This document shows positions 1 through 7,333 of a DNA stretch of 21,803 nucleotides, piece after piece. Position numbers and translations under genes: made by a program. Under the pieces are notes generated by a model that was not told the origin of the DNA, searched no databases, and saw nothing but the letters and a program-made list of their open reading frames with translations. Positions within the stretch are counted from its first letter, which is position 1; every line of letters begins with the position of its first letter. Location: the NCBI GenBank assembly GCA_009778255.1, contig WRKD01000213.1, positions 1 to 21,803 of the forward strand, given 5' to 3'. Source of the stretch: Bacillota bacterium. GTDB taxonomy: Bacteria > Bacillota > Dehalobacteriia > UBA4068.

Positions 1-176
1 ATTTTTCCTGCTTGGGGGCGTAATAAACCGGCTAGCAGTAAAAGCAGGCTGGTTTTACCGCAACCGGAAGGTCCGCTGAGATAAACCGAGCCGCTTAACG
101 GCAAATCAAGAGAAAAATCTTTCAGTATTGTTAAGCCGCCCAGGCTTAAATTCAGTTTATTTAAAGTTATCACCAT
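1..176 (-). CDS. ABC transporter ATP-binding protein, N-terminal part (cut by window edge)
   Basis: Only the first ~58 codons are present; the rest lies beyond the left edge. The peptide starts MVITLNKLNLSLGG and contains a Walker A motif, GPSGCGKTS, near residues 39-47. This is the normal spacing for an ABC ATPase, and the GxSGCGKT form is typical of importer ATPases. The ATG (176-174) lies two bases after the TGA of the upstream permease gene, so translation is probably coupled. By context it powers the NitT/TauT-type importer made with the next two genes. The substrate cannot be read from this fragment. Confidence 0.9.
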   Translation of the reverse strand, partial: MVITLNKLNLSLGGLTILKDFSLDLPLSGSVYLSGPSGCGKTSLLLLLAGLLRPQAGK

Positions 177-178
177 GA

Positions 179-991
179 TCAGCTCACTTTCTTGTTATAG
201 GAACGGTTGAGTTGCCTAAACAAATCAGTCAGCAGCCTTTCTATTAACAGGCTTAATATTATTACTACTATGGTCCACACAAAGACGTCGGCAGTTTCTA
301 AATATGTTTGGCCGGCTTTCAATTCACCACCAATAGAATAGCGGCTATAGCTGATCACTTCTGCCGCAACACCGGATTTCCAAGCTAATCCTACCCCCAC
401 GCTGCAAGCGGAAAGAAAGGGAGGGATCAAGCCCGGTATGTAGAGGCGACGTAGGCGGCGTAATGGGGAAAGACGGAAAAGGCGGGCCATCTCCACCAAT
501 TGACTATCGAAGGCTATAATCCCGCCATGCATATGACGCCAGACCATGGGTAGCACTACTAACATAGCTACCAGCGCCGGAGCCAGGCTAGGATCGAACC
601 AGATGATCAGCAAAATGATGAACGATGCAACTGGTGTGGCTAATATGGATTTTAAAGCCGGACTAAAGAGGTCATCGAGGGGAGAGAAAAAACTGGTTAA
701 TAAAGCCATGATCAAACCGCCTATTACCCCCAGGGTAAAGCCGGTCATTATACGAAAAAGAGAGCGGCCAATAATTTTCCAAAAAGAAAGGCTCCATAAT
801 AGTTCCCACAAACGTGCGCCAACCTCTCTGGGGAAGGGAATCAGCAAAGGATTATGTACTTTATATGCCACATACTGCCAGATAAGCAACCAAAAAATTA
901 GCACGCACAGGGCTTTAACATAGCGAAAAGCCCTGCGGCGCCAAATTGAAGTAGAGGGGGTTGTTTTAGTGGATGTAGAAAAAACCATCAT
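179..991 (-). CDS. ABC transporter permease, NitT/TauT (SsuC-like) type
   Basis: This is a 270-residue integral membrane protein with several hydrophobic segments. They start with one near residues 27-45 and end with one near 238-250. A cytoplasmic loop in the region ARLFRLSPLRRLRRLYIPGLIP fits the EAA loop that docks on the ATPase, as in binding-protein-dependent permeases of the nitrate/sulfonate/taurine group. The start overlaps the end of the upstream lipoprotein gene by 26 bases. AGGAGGGG lies about 9 bases before the ATG, and a second ATG follows directly. Length is normal for SsuC/TauC relatives. The three genes form one importer; family membership is well supported, the substrate is not. 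Confidence 0.92.
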   Translation of the reverse strand: MMVFSTSTKTTPSTSIWRRRAFRYVKALCVLIFWLLIWQYVAYKVHNPLLIPFPREVGARLWELLWSLSFWKIIGRSLFRIMTGFTLGVIGGLIMALLTSFFSPLDDLFSPALKSILATPVASFIILLIIWFDPSLAPALVAMLVVLPMVWRHMHGGIIAFDSQLVEMARLFRLSPLRRLRRLYIPGLIPPFLSACSVGVGLAWKSGVAAEVISYSRYSIGGELKAGQTYLETADVFVWTIVVIILSLLIERLLTDLFRQLNRSYNKKVS

Positions 992-1925
992 CTGGCAAAG
1001 CCCCTCCTACAGATTGCGGATTGGCAGTATACAATACTTGGTAATAAGCAAAAATTGCTTCTTTCATATCTTCCCCACTAATGAAGGTCAGGTTGCAGCG
1101 TGGTATAGCCCGCTCTGCTACAGCTGCTTTAGGAATGATATCGTGCTTTTCGCAAAGCGTGGCAGTTTCTGTTGCATTATTTATGGCATAATTGATCGAA
1201 GATTTCATATCGGCCAGAAAATCAGAGATGATTTGTGGGTTGGCTAAAAGAAAATCGCGTTTAGAAACGAGAGCAGTCATAGCTAGTTCGCCTTGGCCTA
1301 GGGCTTGCCATTCCGCGCTTAAATCGAATACCATATGTAAATTCTCGTTTTGCAGCATAGAAGAAGTAACAAAAGGCTCCGGCAACATAGCAATCTCCAC
1401 TTGTCCGGCAGCCAGCAAAGCAGCTAGTTCAGCGTGCTCGTCTTTATATTCCACCGCTACATCTAGGCCGGGCTGCAAATCATGCTCTTTGAGCAGGTGA
1501 TTAAGTATATACTCGGGGTTGGCGCCACGTCCTGTAGCATAAATAGTGCGTCCGCGTAAATCTTCCCAGTTTTTTATAGTGTCGCCCGCTTGTAATAAAT
1601 AGAGCACACCTTTGGTGATAATGGCGGTTATTTGTATGCTTCCTTCCGTTTTAGAATAAAGCGTAGCAGCCAGATTGGAAGGTACGGCAGCTATATCTAC
1701 CGTGCCATTGGTCAATAGAGCTACTACCTGTTCGGGGTTATCGGCTAGGTGAATGTTATAGTTGGCTTGCCCGTTTTCTACCTGTTCCATCAACCATACC
1801 GCACTGATACCGGTTGGCCCTCGCAGTACTGCAATATTAAGCGGTGACGCAGTATTTTTTGGCGTACAGGAAGCGCATAACAACAGTAAGCATATTAGAA
1901 GTAGGATCAGTGGTATTTTTTTCAT
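966..1925 (-). CDS. ABC transporter substrate-binding lipoprotein, NMT1/THI5-like
   Basis: This 319-residue protein has a lipoprotein signal: a positive N-terminus (MKK), a leucine-rich core, and Cys20 in LLCASC. After cleavage it would be anchored outside the membrane. The mature part (NIAVLRGPTGISAVWLM..., then TVDIAAVPSNLAATLY and DLRGRTIYATGRG) follows the pattern of periplasmic-binding proteins of the SsuA/ThiY/NMT1 class. A strong GGAGGTG lies 4 bases before the ATG. It is first of a three-gene importer operon and begins 104 bases after meaB, in the same direction. Transcription from meaB may continue into it; I saw no convincing terminator or consensus promoter in the gap. Substrates in this family include sulfonates, pyrimidine precursors of thiamine, and others, so none is assigned. 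Confidence 0.88.
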   Translation of the reverse strand: MKKIPLILLLICLLLLCASCTPKNTASPLNIAVLRGPTGISAVWLMEQVENGQANYNIHLADNPEQVVALLTNGTVDIAAVPSNLAATLYSKTEGSIQITAIITKGVLYLLQAGDTIKNWEDLRGRTIYATGRGANPEYILNHLLKEHDLQPGLDVAVEYKDEHAELAALLAAGQVEIAMLPEPFVTSSMLQNENLHMVFDLSAEWQALGQGELAMTALVSKRDFLLANPQIISDFLADMKSSINYAINNATETATLCEKHDIIPKAAVAERAIPRCNLTFISGEDMKEAIFAYYQVLYTANPQSVGGALPDDGFFYIH

Positions 1926-2029
1926 GATACACCTCCGTTAATGCAAATCTTTATTGTTTAAGTCATAATTGTATTAACAAAGAATATATCGTTTTCACTA
2001 CGGGAAAGTTTACAGTAATTTTTCACTTT

Positions 2030-3193
2030 CTACTTTTCATTCTTAGCTTGATCTGTGAAGCAGGCCGCCAGACCATTTTCAATTATCTCTATGATCTGCC
2101 GCAGCGCTGCAGTAGGGCTTGTTTTTCCAGCCAGCACAGCCTGCTCTATTGCGTGACGTGGTCCGGCGATAACCGGATTACCTTCTATCAGTTTTTGTAC
2201 GTATTGATTCGTCATATCCCGCACCCAGGAGAGATTTTGTTGCTGCCGGCGGGCCTCCAACTGTCCGCTTTGTCTCATTTGTTCCATGAAGCGAAAGATC
2301 ATCTCCCAAATCTCCCCGATGCCCTCGCCGGTCAGGGAGGAGCAGATATGGGCCTGGGTTTGCCATCCTTCGGTAGCAGGGCGCAGATAATGCAACACCT
2401 GATTATAATCGGCTTGGGTCACCAGGGCTTTTTGTTTATTGGCGCCATCCGCCTTATTCACTACAATGGCGTCGGCCAGCTCCAGTATGCCTTTTTTGAT
2501 GCCCTGCAGATCATCCCCCGCGCCGGTGATTACCACGGTAAGGAAGAAATCTACCATGGAGCGCACAGTGGTCTCGCTTTGGCCCACGCCCACTGTTTCC
2601 ACTAAAATTACGTCATAACCGGCCGCCTCGCAAAGCAGCAGTGTTTCGCGGCTTTTGCGCGCCACCCCGCCCAAGGTTCCGCCGGAAGGGGAGGGGCGGA
2701 TGAAGGCGCCCGCCTCCTTGGAAAGCTGCTCCATGCGGGTTTTATCCCCCAATATGCTGCCCTTGGAAAGGCTGGAGCTGGGGTCTACCGCCAGCACGGC
2801 CACGCGCTGGCCTTTTTGTATCAGCCGCATACCCAATGCTTCGATAAAGGTACTTTTGCCCGCGCCGGGTACGCCGGTTATGCCTACCCGCACGGCCTTT
2901 CCGCCATGGGGCAACAGTCCTTGCACTATTTCTTGGCCCAGCTCGAAATGCTTAGCCGCGTTGCTTTCGATAACGGTGATGGCACGGGCCAGTATCATGC
3001 GGTCACGCCTAAGTACGCCCTCGATATAATCGGCGGCGGTCAGTTCGGGGGGCCGGGCGCTTTTGACAGCCTCTTGCTGTACGCTATGAGGCTCGCGCTC
3101 GCTTTCCGTCACGCCATACATCACGCGGCTGGCGAATTTATCATCCGCCCCTTCGGGGGCCCATTCCGGTTTGTAGGTGGGGGTATCTGGCAT
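2030..3193 (-). CDS. meaB: MeaB/ArgK-family G3E GTPase, chaperone of methylmalonyl-CoA mutase
   Basis: This 387-residue P-loop GTPase protects and reloads the adenosylcobalamin cofactor of methylmalonyl-CoA mutase. Visible motifs are Walker A GVPGAGKST (107-115), the AVDPSSS region (135-141), the RPSPSGGTLGGVARK stretch (166-180), ETVGVGQSE (199-207) and the guanine-specificity NKAD (246-249). These are in MeaB order. Family members are usually about 310-340 residues. Here ~50 extra N-terminal residues precede the usual start (RPPELTAADYIEGVL). The upstream AAAGGAG, 7 bases from the ATG at 3193, supports the long start. It follows the orphan lipoprotein gene by 35 bases and is separated from mutAB by ~4.5 kb of accessory DNA, although meaB commonly sits next to the mutase. 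The tie to MutAB is inference from family and proximity, but strong. Confidence 0.95.
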   Translation of the reverse strand: MPDTPTYKPEWAPEGADDKFASRVMYGVTESEREPHSVQQEAVKSARPPELTAADYIEGVLRRDRMILARAITVIESNAAKHFELGQEIVQGLLPHGGKAVRVGITGVPGAGKSTFIEALGMRLIQKGQRVAVLAVDPSSSLSKGSILGDKTRMEQLSKEAGAFIRPSPSGGTLGGVARKSRETLLLCEAAGYDVILVETVGVGQSETTVRSMVDFFLTVVITGAGDDLQGIKKGILELADAIVVNKADGANKQKALVTQADYNQVLHYLRPATEGWQTQAHICSSLTGEGIGEIWEMIFRFMEQMRQSGQLEARRQQQNLSWVRDMTNQYVQKLIEGNPVIAGPRHAIEQAVLAGKTSPTAALRQIIEIIENGLAACFTDQAKNEK

Positions 3194-3228
3194 ATATGTA
3201 CTCCTTTGTTAATGTTTACGAAATAGGT

Positions 3229-4701
3229 TTATTCATTTTCACTTAAATACAACTGAACTTTATTCTGCAAAACGCCTGCCACAGATTCCGCACTTTTTAC
3301 CCCCTCAAAGAAAAGCTCTACTTCGTCTGTAACCATCTCATGTATTATCTTATCGGTTACCGGATAAAAATTAAGTTCATCAATAAACCCGTTAAGGTAT
3401 TCCATATAATCATTATATGCGTTAATGTTCTTTTCCCCAACAACCTTCAAACGACCGTTATCTGCGGTTTCTGTACTGAATTTTTCTTTTGTCCTTTCAA
3501 TAAACGCCGCATTATTTACCGGAAACCCCAGCAGGGTAAGCGACTGTTGCATCTCTTCGCCAATAAGGAAGTTTAAAAACTCCCAGGCAAGTTCCTTGTT
3601 CGGTGAATTGGCGTTCATACCGTAAGCCTGGTAGTATAGTAAACTGGCATTTCCCTCAGAGTTTACCCAAAGACCGGCTATTTCATCCGCATCAGGGATA
3701 GGAAAAGTCTTCTCATGAGCCTCGTTCCGGTTCGGAGAAAAAATGTCCATTAATACTAAATCGGTATTAAATTTATAATAGTATAGCCTTTGGCTCTCCA
3801 CGAAATCTCGTGTTCTGTCTTCCGTGGAATTGAAATTTGGGATAAAATAACCGTTCTCAAGTTGCTGTTTGATGTTGTTTATCAACTGTACAAAACTTCC
3901 GTCTTCGAAATTTGCGGTTAAATTGTCGAGATCAACATATTTAGTGTATTCGTATCTAAAAAGATAGCGAAAAGCCTGGACCGCGCCCCTACCGAAATCT
4001 ATCATACGGGAGTCGCTTTTATCATCAATGAATTGATCATGTATCAAATCGGTCAGTTCCCAATAAGTAAATTTGCTATTATTACGTAGAACAGCGGCGG
4101 CAGAGCCTTCTATTCTGCTTTTGTCGAATGAAAAAAAATTAAAAGCAAAATCTATAGGCAAGATGTACTGCCCGGACCTGTATTTTGTTGCCGCGAAAAT
4201 ATTGCCTCGATATTCGCTTATATCAAAATTGTTGTTAGCATTCATATATGAGCTCAGGTCTTCAAAATATCCGCTTTTAGCATATTTGTAGTAAGGAAGC
4301 ACGTCGGCCGCCAGGATATCGGGGCCTTTGCCGCTCATTAGTTCCGCGTTTACACGGTAGATATAGTCTGCTATTTCCGCGTTTTCATCTGTCGCCACAT
4401 TAGAAACGACACCGGAACCATCTTCCAAATCCATATATTTTAGTTCAGGCATTTGTGAAAAGCCCCGTAGATTGATCTTTGTTCCGGGATGTGTTTTTTC
4501 GAACAATTCAGCTGCTTCAGTGAGGAAACGCCTATATAGCATGGTGTCGTAATAGCTAACTGTAATCTCCCTGGTTAGCTCGCCTGCCAACATTGTATCG
4601 ATCTCTGAGTCGCTTTGCTTATTGCTATCTTCATTAGCTGCACAAGACATAAGCATAGCTGCCAGCGCCATACCAATTAATAACAGAACCGCTTTTTTCA
4701 T
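3229..4701 (-). CDS. Orphan extracellular solute-binding lipoprotein (family 1-like)
   Basis: This 490-residue protein begins with a lipoprotein signal (MKK, hydrophobic core, MSC with Cys20). The mature part resembles ABC sugar/oligosaccharide-binding proteins: FEKTHPGTKINLRGF near the start, GKGPDILAADVLPYYKYAKSG, and a C-terminal ELAWEFLNFLIGEEMQQSLTLLGFPVN, the usual family-1 layout. There is no permease or ATPase beside it, so it may feed a transporter encoded elsewhere or act as a sensor. GGGGGAA lies 5 bases before the ATG. It ends 35 bases before meaB on the same strand with no clear terminator, so it probably shares a transcript with meaB. It lies at the downstream edge of the segment separating mutB from meaB. 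Its tract looks more A+T-rich than mutAB (by eye), consistent with separate acquisition. The ligand is unknown. Confidence 0.85.
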   Translation of the reverse strand: MKKAVLLLIGMALAAMLMSCAANEDSNKQSDSEIDTMLAGELTREITVSYYDTMLYRRFLTEAAELFEKTHPGTKINLRGFSQMPELKYMDLEDGSGVVSNVATDENAEIADYIYRVNAELMSGKGPDILAADVLPYYKYAKSGYFEDLSSYMNANNNFDISEYRGNIFAATKYRSGQYILPIDFAFNFFSFDKSRIEGSAAAVLRNNSKFTYWELTDLIHDQFIDDKSDSRMIDFGRGAVQAFRYLFRYEYTKYVDLDNLTANFEDGSFVQLINNIKQQLENGYFIPNFNSTEDRTRDFVESQRLYYYKFNTDLVLMDIFSPNRNEAHEKTFPIPDADEIAGLWVNSEGNASLLYYQAYGMNANSPNKELAWEFLNFLIGEEMQQSLTLLGFPVNNAAFIERTKEKFSTETADNGRLKVVGEKNINAYNDYMEYLNGFIDELNFYPVTDKIIHEMVTDEVELFFEGVKSAESVAGVLQNKVQLYLSENE

Positions 4702-4733
4702 ATTATTCCCCCATTGCTGTGTAAATTTCTGAT

Positions 4734-5042
4734 TTAATCAAGTACCGCTGACTCTTCAAGAAAAGCTCTGCGTTTTTTATAGCGCTCCCGTATCTCAGCT
4801 AATTTATTTTCCCAGCGTGTTGCATCTTTCAATACGTTCAGATATATCGCTTCAGCTTTTCTCCAATATTCCAGCGCCAATTCTTCGTTGATATTGACGC
4901 CATTGGCAGATTTGCCCCACATGAGTACTTGCTCGAAAGAGTCGGGAAATCTTTTACAGAGATCAATAATTAAATCGCATAGTTGAGGTTTTGATTTTTC
5001 GCGTATCAATGCTTTGATTTTTTTCAGCTGGTTATTGTCCAT
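4734..5042 (-). CDS. Hypothetical protein, 102 residues, helical and charged
   Basis: I chose the ATG at 5042 (MDNNQLKKIKAL) because GGCGGGGGG lies ~11 bases upstream. An earlier in-frame ATG at 5066 would place that G-rich tract inside the coding sequence. The product is mostly amphipathic helix: a first half with KPQLCDLIIDLCKRFPDSFEQVL, and a C-terminal basic helix ending RERYKKRRAFLEESAVLD. The last part loosely recalls the C-terminal tails of SWIM zinc-finger proteins, but no CxC/CxH zinc motif is present, so at most it would be a detached tail. It is followed by the lipoprotein gene 32 bases away. Function unknown; it could itself be a remnant. Confidence 0.5.
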   Translation of the reverse strand: MDNNQLKKIKALIREKSKPQLCDLIIDLCKRFPDSFEQVLMWGKSANGVNINEELALEYWRKAEAIYLNVLKDATRWENKLAEIRERYKKRRAFLEESAVLD

Positions 5043-5086
5043 TGATAAATATGCCCCCCGCCACATTTAAATAAACAACAAGATCA

Positions 5087-5341
5087 TTACTCAATACCCC
5101 AAATCTCTTTGAGCCTTTTAACAGTAAAATCCCATTTATCTACTTTTGGTCGGGCAACTGTAGTCTGATTTCCGAAAAATCCAATTTCCGAAACCGCATT
5201 ATTTTGAGGCACTGTCTTTTGCCAGTCAATACGTACAATATGCTCCTCTTTTTCAGTTGGCGATTCTTTATTATAATTTGCTGTTAATTGCAAATCAAAG
5301 AAATTTATCTCACGCCCATCAATATTAAATATTTTATATCA
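5087..5341 (-). pseudogene. C-terminal remnant of a larger protein (no start codon)
   Basis: An open frame runs from just after a TGA (5341-5339) to a TAA at 5089-5087. It reads ...FNIDGREINFFDLQL, then EEHIVRIDWQKTVPQNNAVSE, IGFFGNQTTVARPKV and DKWDFTVKRLKEIWGIE. It looks like a compact, conserved-looking C-terminal domain that starts abruptly. There is no ATG in the frame, the only candidate start is a TTG (5293-5291) with no Shine-Dalgarno, and the preceding codon track is closed by the TGA. I believe I have seen the pattern 'DW.KTVP...A..E.GFFGNQ.TV.RP' at the C-terminus of larger bacterial proteins, but cannot name the family. Best read as the tail of a deleted gene. Confidence 0.5.
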
Positions 5342-5440
5342 GCCTCTTGCAGATAAAAGAGATTTTTTCAAAGATGTATGCTGTAGAGGGCATTTCAAAT
5401 AAGATGTCTACTGCAACATACGCAAGTGGTGTACGACTAA

Positions 5441-5480
5441 AGCAAAGCGGGATACTCTTAGCTGGGTATCCCGCTTTGCT
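5441..5480. repeat. Perfect 15-bp inverted repeat (hairpin)
   Basis: Left arm AGCAAAGCGGGATAC (5441-5455), 10-base loop (5456-5465) and right arm GTATCCCGCTTTGCT (5466-5480) pair without mismatch. The right arm and part of the loop encode the last codons and TAA of the interrupted small ORF on the minus strand. Neither strand has a proper T-tract after the stem, so a classical intrinsic terminator is not well supported. It may instead be an RNA-stabilising hairpin or the end of a small element. Confidence 0.75.
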
Positions 5481-5754
5481 GTAGGTCAAATTTCATTAAC
5501 AAATCCTCTATGTGAGCAATATATTCTTTTAGACCTTTCCGATCAAAGGGGGAGTAGCCATACGGCTCTTTCTCAGCTTTAACTTTTAAGGCATTTACAG
5601 TTTCATCCAACATATATCGAGCGTCAGGATTCCTCAAATCCTGTTTTCGTATGATTATATCGCAAAACTGTATCAACACAAATTCAGGTGTCTCTGTTAA
5701 TTCCAATATTTATTCTTCTTTTTCGCCTGCTTTCCATACCATTTGTAAAGCCAT
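5458..5754 (-). pseudogene. Small ORF interrupted by an in-frame TAA
   Basis: Reading the minus strand from ATG 5754-5752, which follows GGAGGGGG by 9 bases, gives MALQMVWKAGEKEE and then TAA (5712-5710). The same frame continues ILELTETPEFVLIQFCDIII...GLKEYIAHIEDLLMKF...SGIPS to a TAA at 5460-5458. The distal part alone has only a TTG (5706) start with no ribosome-binding site of its own. The well-placed ribosome-binding site on the proximal part, plus frame identity, suggest one ~98-residue gene broken by a single nonsense codon. Alternatively, a 14-codon leader peptide is coupled to an 82-residue protein. The family is not recognised. It lies just downstream of the Rpn nuclease gene. Confidence 0.45.
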
Positions 5755-5829
5755 CTTGATATGCCCCCTCCATATAATTTGCCCGCGAAATTTGTTTGCG
5801 AATGCTCGTTTTATGTTGGCGCTCCCGCG

Positions 5830-6723
5830 TTAGTTGGTGTTGCGCAACTTTTCCACTTCCAAGGCGGATAAGCCGGTTGCCTCAACGATTTTGTTAAGAG
5901 GCAAATCCATGCCCAACAGATTCTTGGCGATGGTCATCGCTCTTGCGTCTCCACCCTCGTCCAACGTAGCAAGGCGGTTATGTTCTATATCCATGCGGAA
6001 CATCCGGCGCGAACGAAAATGCGCCCGTTCAATTTCGTCTTTGCTGATGTTCTGTAACAGTTCGCTTGCCATCTTGATTTCCCTCCTGACTTCAATCAGT
6101 TTATGAATCAACTCTCTGTACTTCGGGTCGGAAGCATACGCGAAAAACGCGCTCCATATTTCCTCGCCTGTCATGGTCTCCACAGGCTTCTTTATCACGT
6201 CATCAAGCTTTGTCAATTCAACTAAAATGATGCCCACAGCGTCCGATAACTCCTTGCCGGTTTCGTCACGAAAGCTGAAACGTCTGATGAACTCCTTGCG
6301 CGTTGGATACACAGTATAACCACAGAGCGTCATCTGATAACTCCGCAACAGTTGGTCGTAACGGATACTGCGTCCATCCTGCCCGGAGTGAAGGTCGCAC
6401 AGATGATAAATTGCCCTGGCTTTTACAATCTTATGGCTTGTGCGTAAACTGTCACCGACCATAGGGTCGGCCTGCATTTCAACATCAAGCTGGCTTCCGT
6501 CATTGACGGTGCAGTTCACATCAAAACGCTCACGTTTCTCGTTGATGTCGGAGATGGGCAACTCCACGTTACGGACATTGACGGTTATGACCGGGAAGCG
6601 CAGATAGCTCTCGACTACATCACGCAGAACCGGTTTTGCCTCCGGGTGGGTCATTAGTGTTTTGAACACGCCGTCCTCGGACGGCGGTAAAAGTTCCGGG
6701 ACAATAAAATCATCATGGGGCAT
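5830..6723 (-). CDS. Rpn-family recombination-promoting nuclease / putative transposase (PD-(D/E)XK)
   Basis: This 297-residue protein starts at ATG 6723 (MPHDDFIVPELLPPSEDGVF), with GAGGTG ten bases upstream. An in-frame GTG at 6732 is too close to that site. The N-terminal half shows the PDDEXK_2 layout: F-K-T-L-M near residue 21, RFDVNCTVNDGSQLDVEMQ holding the catalytic Asp and the E-x-Q variant of the nuclease motif, then DQLLRSYQ. The C-terminus (IAKNLLGMDLPLNKIVEATGLSALEVEKL) is the helix-turn-helix-like tail common in this family. Rpn proteins are DNA endonucleases that raise RecA-independent recombination; they also occur as mobile, rapidly varying genes. No inverted repeats or target duplication were seen around it, so it is not annotated as an insertion sequence. 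It appears complete. Confidence 0.9.
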   Translation of the reverse strand: MPHDDFIVPELLPPSEDGVFKTLMTHPEAKPVLRDVVESYLRFPVITVNVRNVELPISDINEKRERFDVNCTVNDGSQLDVEMQADPMVGDSLRTSHKIVKARAIYHLCDLHSGQDGRSIRYDQLLRSYQMTLCGYTVYPTRKEFIRRFSFRDETGKELSDAVGIILVELTKLDDVIKKPVETMTGEEIWSAFFAYASDPKYRELIHKLIEVRREIKMASELLQNISKDEIERAHFRSRRMFRMDIEHNRLATLDEGGDARAMTIAKNLLGMDLPLNKIVEATGLSALEVEKLRNTN

Positions 6724-6800
6724 CGGGTTCACTCACCTCTGTCTCTCCGCCTTTAGTATAGCATACCCTCACGAAGATTTCCACAAGATTTTTTCTTGCC

Positions 6801-6856
6801 GCTAGGATGAGCTAGGATGAGGTTAGGATGAGGCTAGGATGAGCTAGGATGAGCTA
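6801..6856. repeat. Tandem repeat, five units of (G)GCTAGGATGA
   Basis: Units of 10-11 bases run from 6801 to 6852, with a partial unit GCTA after that; one unit has GGTTAGGATGA. It lies ~80 bases upstream of the Rpn start (minus strand) and contains the stop codon of a 22-codon mini-ORF. The unit length is not a multiple of three, and no frame stays open through it. Confidence 0.9.
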
Positions 6857-6902
6857 AAACATCGCATGCTACGGATTCAATATTCATGATATCAAGCTGC
6901 AT
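6834..6902 (-). other. 22-codon mini-ORF with strong ribosome-binding site
   Basis: ATG at 6902-6900 is preceded by GGGAGG about 9 bases upstream and by the promoter-like part of repeat copy 1. The product would be MQLDIMNIESVACDVLAHP followed by SSS and a TAG lying in the tandem repeat. The good initiation signals with an abrupt end in low-complexity DNA suggest the 5' stub of a gene lost when the repeat array formed, or a short leader peptide for the Rpn gene downstream. Confidence 0.35.
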
Positions 6903-6931
6903 CGTGGTTAACCTCCCTTCATATAGCCCTT

Positions 6932-7020
6932 TGCCTATTATGTCACAGCAAACAAGAAAAAAGGTAGAGATTTTTTTAATCACTATCTTCTAACCTGCAT
7001 TTTTCATACATGAGAACGGC
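6932..7020 (-). repeat. Intergenic element, copy 1 (partner of 7521-7666)
   Basis: From TGCCTATTAT through to GAGAACGGC, this 89-base stretch aligns with 7521-7666 in the same orientation. An unbroken match of over 25 bases covers the CACAGCAAACAAG...GTAGAGATTTTTT core. Read on the minus strand it holds an imperfect stem (AAGATAG / CTACCTT, one mismatch) followed by TTTTTT, then TGACATAAT, a TGn-extended -10-like box. It begins 28 bases after the toxin gene's stop. Confidence 0.8.
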
Positions 7021-7048
7021 TTCCTTATGAAGAAAACAGAGCAAAAGA

Positions 7049-7333
7049 TTATCTTAGTTTTAGCTCCCTTGCTCCATGAGTTACCTGCGTCACAAAAATA
7101 TCCTCATCCATTATAAGATACATAACCCTATAAGAGCCATAGATAATTTCACGTATGTTTGGGTTGGCTAATTCCGGCACAATAACACCGCTTAGAGGAA
7201 AATCCTCCAAAATATTGGTTGAAGCCAGCAATTTATCAGTAAATTTATCGGCATAAACATATGAATCTTTTGCAATATACTGCCATATGCTTAGCAAATC
7301 ATCCATTGCCGTTTTTGTCCATTTCACAGCCAT
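7049..7333 (-). CDS. Type II toxin, RelE/ParE superfamily
   Basis: This 94-residue protein opens VKWTKTAMDDLLSIWQYIAKDS, the usual ParE/RelE first strand and helices. It continues with LLASTNILEDFPLSGVIVPEL and ends IREIIYGSYRVMYLIMDEDIFVTQVTHGARELKL, the family's C-terminal beta-sheet (Y-R-V-.Y). Length is typical. Its ATG (7333-7331) overlaps the antitoxin stop in TAATG, so translation is coupled. ParE-type toxins poison DNA gyrase and RelE types cleave mRNA at the ribosome; the sequence alone does not settle which. The pair is bracketed by two copies of an ~89-base element, which suggests it moves or was duplicated as a unit. Confidence 0.9.
   Translation of the reverse strand: MAVKWTKTAMDDLLSIWQYIAKDSYVYADKFTDKLLASTNILEDFPLSGVIVPELANPNIREIIYGSYRVMYLIMDEDIFVTQVTHGARELKLR

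Noticed and set aside
1926..2029. Terminator between meaB and the ABC importer
   Set aside because: Only a weak GAAAGT/ACTTTC pairing with a long loop and no T-run.
5374..5484. Plus-strand 36-codon frame across the 15-bp hairpin
   Set aside because: No Shine-Dalgarno, no recognisable family, and it is antisense to the remnant frames.
5830..6723. Insertion sequence around the Rpn nuclease
   Set aside because: The protein is a PD-(D/E)XK nuclease, not a DDE or tyrosine transposase, and no terminal inverted repeats or target duplication were visible.
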